From NCBI GenBank assembly GCA_964516325.1, contig CAZFAP010000123.1, positions 1 to 14,638 on the forward strand: 14,638 nt of DNA, in the 5' to 3' direction. How positions within the stretch are numbered: the stretch's first letter is position 1; every line of letters begins with the position of its first letter. Source of the DNA: CAZFAP01 sp964516325. GTDB lineage: Bacteria > Auribacterota > JABMQX01. A program made the translations under genes and the position numbers. Below, in pieces: positions 12,591-14,638 of the stretch. The notes under the pieces are model-generated. The model was not told where the DNA came from and ran no database searches. It worked only from the letters and a program-made list of their open reading frames with translations.

Positions 12591-13601
12591 ATGACATGGA
12601 ACGTCTTTGTAACACGTGAGATACCGAAGGAATCTATAGAATTTCTTAAAGCCAACGGCTGCATGGTTGAAGTTCATCGCGGTGACAGGCTCGTCACCAA
12701 AAGCGAGCTCCTCCAAAAGGTTCGCGGGCGGGACGGGATTTTGTGCTGCCTGACGGAGAAAATTGATTCGGAAGTCCTCGATGCGGCGAAGGGGATAAAA
12801 GGTATTGCCAACATGGCGGTCGGTTATGATAATATAAACATAAGGGGGGCAACGGAGAGGGGGATACCCGTATTCAACACTCCGGGAGTTCTGACCGATG
12901 GTACTGCCGACCTGGCATGGGCTTTGCTCTTTGCGGTCGCTCGTCGGATCGTCGAAGCGGACAGGTTCGTGCGCTCCGGGAAGTTTCGAGCTTGGGGGCC
13001 AATGATGTTTCTGGGAGGTGATGTCGCCGGCAAAACCCTTGGTATCATCGGCGCCGGACGAATCGGCACGGCGGTGGCTCTGCGGTCTCGCGGGTTTGAG
13101 ATGAAGGTCCTTTACCACGACCAGGTCCGCAACGAGCTTCTCGAAAGCGAGCTTTCGGCCCGTCCCGTCGGATTGGATGAACTGCTCAAGGAATCGGACT
13201 TCGTTTCGCTCCACGTGAATTTGGCCCCTCAGACTCGCCATATGATCGGCGAAAGAGAGCTCAATCTGATGAAGCCCACGGCATATCTCATCAACACGTC
13301 GAGGGGGCCGGTGATAGATGAAGAGGCTCTCGTGGAGGCGCTGCGGCGGGGGAGAATTGCGGGCGCCGGGTTGGATGTCTATGAAGACGAGCCCCGGATG
13401 AGAGCCGGGTTAGCAGAGCTTGACAACATCGTGTTGCTTCCCCATATTGGCTCAGCGACCGTACGCACGCGGACAAAAATGTCCATGATGGCGGCCGAGA
13501 ATCTCTTGGCGATGCTAAGGGGAGACAGGGCGCCGAATTGCGTAAACCCGGAAGTCTATGAACGGAAGCCCATTGGAGAAACAAACGAAACCCAAACATA
13601 G
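12591..13601 (+). CDS. D-2-hydroxyacid dehydrogenase (glyoxylate/hydroxypyruvate reductase-like)
   Basis: 336 residues, the usual length of the family. An NAD(P)-dependent cytoplasmic enzyme that interconverts a 2-oxoacid and a D-2-hydroxyacid. Visible: the substrate-domain loop NMAVGYDNINIRGATERGIP (~74-93), NTPGVLTDGTADLAWALL (~96-113), the nucleotide-binding GIIGAGRIGTAVA (151-163), the catalytic Arg in NTSRGPVIDE (R238), the acidic partner in LDVYEDEP (261-268), and the catalytic His in LLPHIGSAT (H285). The ATG at 12591 is the first of the frame; only a weak GAGG lies ~15 bases upstream. The citramalate synthase gene follows 69 bp downstream on the same strand and could be co-transcribed. 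The exact substrate (glyoxylate, hydroxypyruvate, phosphoglycerate or another) cannot be told; there is no ACT domain. Confidence 0.88.
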   Translation: MTWNVFVTREIPKESIEFLKANGCMVEVHRGDRLVTKSELLQKVRGRDGILCCLTEKIDSEVLDAAKGIKGIANMAVGYDNINIRGATERGIPVFNTPGVLTDGTADLAWALLFAVARRIVEADRFVRSGKFRAWGPMMFLGGDVAGKTLGIIGAGRIGTAVALRSRGFEMKVLYHDQVRNELLESELSARPVGLDELLKESDFVSLHVNLAPQTRHMIGERELNLMKPTAYLINTSRGPVIDEEALVEALRRGRIAGAGLDVYEDEPRMRAGLAELDNIVLLPHIGSATVRTRTKMSMMAAENLLAMLRGDRAPNCVNPEVYERKPIGETNETQT

Positions 13602-13611
13602 CTGACACAAA

Positions 13612-13628
13612 GCGCCTCGAGGAGGCGC
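13612..13628 (+). terminator. Hairpin between the dehydrogenase and citramalate synthase genes
   Basis: A perfect 7-bp stem, GCGCCTC-GAG-GAGGCGC, ten bases after the dehydrogenase stop. The following bases (cgcttcgacttttct) have only a short late T-stretch, so it may weaken or pause transcription rather than end it. Confidence 0.35.
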
Positions 13629-13670
13629 CGCTTCGACTTTTCTATGGCACCACAGGCGGAAAGAAACAGC

Positions 13671-14638
13671 ATGGAACAGCAGCAGATTAGACTGTATGAC
13701 ACGACGCTCAGGGACGGAAGTCAGTCCTCCGATATCAATTTTACTCTCGCGGAGAAGCTCGACCTTCTCCGCGAGTTCGATGATTTCGGCTTCGACTACA
13801 TTGAGGGAGGATGGCCGCGCCCGAGGTCGGTTGACGAGGAGTTCTTTCGGGAAGCCGCCAAGATCAAGCTGAAGAACTCCAGGCTCGCGGCTTTTGGCTC
13901 GACGAAAAAGATTAAGGGAAAGCCGGAGGACGACGCTGTCCTTCGGTCTCTTCTGGAATCGGGCGTGCAGACGGCGACGATTTTCGGCAAGACCTGGCTG
14001 CACCACGTATCAAACCAGCTCAAAGCCACGCCCGAGCAGAACCTCGAAGTGATTGATATGACGATCCGCTACCTGCGCGATAATCCTATCAATGCTATGG
14101 AGGAGGTCATTTACGACGCGGAACACTTTTTCGACGGGTATAAGGATAATCCGGAATACGCATTGCGGACGGTCAAGCAAGCGGTTCTCGCCGGAGCGGA
14201 TGCTGTGGTGCTCTGCGACACAAACGGCGGAAGCCTCTACTATGAGGTCGGCGAAATCGTGCGGCGTGTCCGGGAGTTCGTGGACGCGGATGAGGAAATC
14301 AGGAGAGCCGCGAAAGGGCGCGGCGTGACCCTCGGCATTCACGTGCATAATGACAGCGGCCTGGCGGTCGCCGGCACGATCGAAGCGGTGAGGGCGGGGG
14401 CGACGCACGTCCAGGGCACGGTCAATGGTTTCGGCGAAAGGATTGGCAACGCGAACCTGAACACCATCATGGGGGTGCTCGCCCTGAAAACGGAGTACAA
14501 GCTGCCCAAAGCAGTTCACCTGGAGAAGCTGACGGCGCTGAGCGAGAAGGTTTATCGCGTGGCGGGCTTGAGACCGAGAGAGGATCAACCTTTCTGCGGC
14601 GAAAAGGCTTTTGCCCACGACGGAGGCGTGCATGTGGA
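13671..14638 (+). CDS. cimA: (R)-citramalate synthase, 3' end beyond window
   Basis: 322 codons visible and still open at the right edge; the family is ~520-540 residues. It condenses acetyl-CoA with pyruvate to (R)-citramalate, the first step of the threonine-independent route to 2-oxobutyrate and isoleucine. HMGL-like TIM-barrel motifs: LYDTTLRDGSQS (8-19), VIYDAEHFFDGYKDNPEYAL, VVLCDTNGG, the metal-binding GIHVHNDSGLAVAGT (H224, H226), TVNGFGERIGNANL, and FAHDGGVHV at the edge. VIYDAEHFFDGYK and AFAHDGGVHV are typical of CimA rather than 2-isopropylmalate synthase. The missing C-terminus would carry the regulatory domain. The start at 13671 follows GGCGGAAAG; an in-frame ATG at 13644 is possible but has no Shine-Dalgarno sequence. 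Confidence 0.92.
   Translation, partial: MEQQQIRLYDTTLRDGSQSSDINFTLAEKLDLLREFDDFGFDYIEGGWPRPRSVDEEFFREAAKIKLKNSRLAAFGSTKKIKGKPEDDAVLRSLLESGVQTATIFGKTWLHHVSNQLKATPEQNLEVIDMTIRYLRDNPINAMEEVIYDAEHFFDGYKDNPEYALRTVKQAVLAGADAVVLCDTNGGSLYYEVGEIVRRVREFVDADEEIRRAAKGRGVTLGIHVHNDSGLAVAGTIEAVRAGATHVQGTVNGFGERIGNANLNTIMGVLALKTEYKLPKAVHLEKLTALSEKVYRVAGLRPREDQPFCGEKAFAHDGGVHV

Overview
The window is a bacterial chromosome segment, moderately GC-rich by eye, with operons on both strands, two tRNA genes, strong sigma70-type promoters and much hairpin-rich intergenic repeat DNA. Several traits fit a member of the PVC group (Verrucomicrobiota, Kiritimatiellota, Lentisphaerota) or a neighbouring candidate phylum: a PPi-type phosphofructokinase, a Tat-exported aldo/keto-reductase-like protein next to a tetraheme cytochrome, citramalate synthase, large exported repeat proteins with a C-terminal module ending in W...RF(F/L)RL, and dispersed 'cgcagatgaacgcagatg' repeats. 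The phylum cannot be fixed from this sequence alone.

Layout. 2-475: 3' end of a large surface protein. 649-2695: a 2,003-bp islet between 44-bp direct repeats made of the 3' half of a tRNA-Ala gene; it carries hicB-hicA and a small membrane-anchored winged-helix-like protein. 2654-2727: the intact tRNA-Ala(CGC). 2728-3354: hairpins and a dispersed repeat, then a near-consensus promoter and tRNA-Leu(CAG). 3556-5419 (minus strand): a Tat-exported aldo/keto-reductase-like gene followed by a tetraheme cytochrome c gene. 5420-5829: second copy of the dispersed repeat. 5830-7092: PPi-dependent phosphofructokinase. 7093-9018: a second islet of about 1.9 kb with two MNT nucleotidyltransferases, a HEPN protein and a broken hepT; it ends in a diverged second copy of the last 51 codons of the phosphofructokinase. 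9207-12152: an exported NlpC/amidase-like enzyme with four FN3-like repeats and two PPC-like domains, split by one in-frame TGA. 12153-12590: hairpins. 12591-14638: a D-2-hydroxyacid dehydrogenase and the first part of citramalate synthase (isoleucine pathway).

The most interesting pattern is the pair of islets. Each is close to 2 kb, carries a toxin-antitoxin-type module, is bounded by a duplicated 3' end of a gene (tRNA-Ala in one, phosphofructokinase in the other), and has no visible recombinase. This is the footprint of site-specific integration at gene 3' ends. It suggests small toxin-antitoxin cargo elements moved by a recombinase encoded elsewhere, or the remains of larger islands. The integration reading is inference; the direct repeats and gene content are read directly from the sequence.
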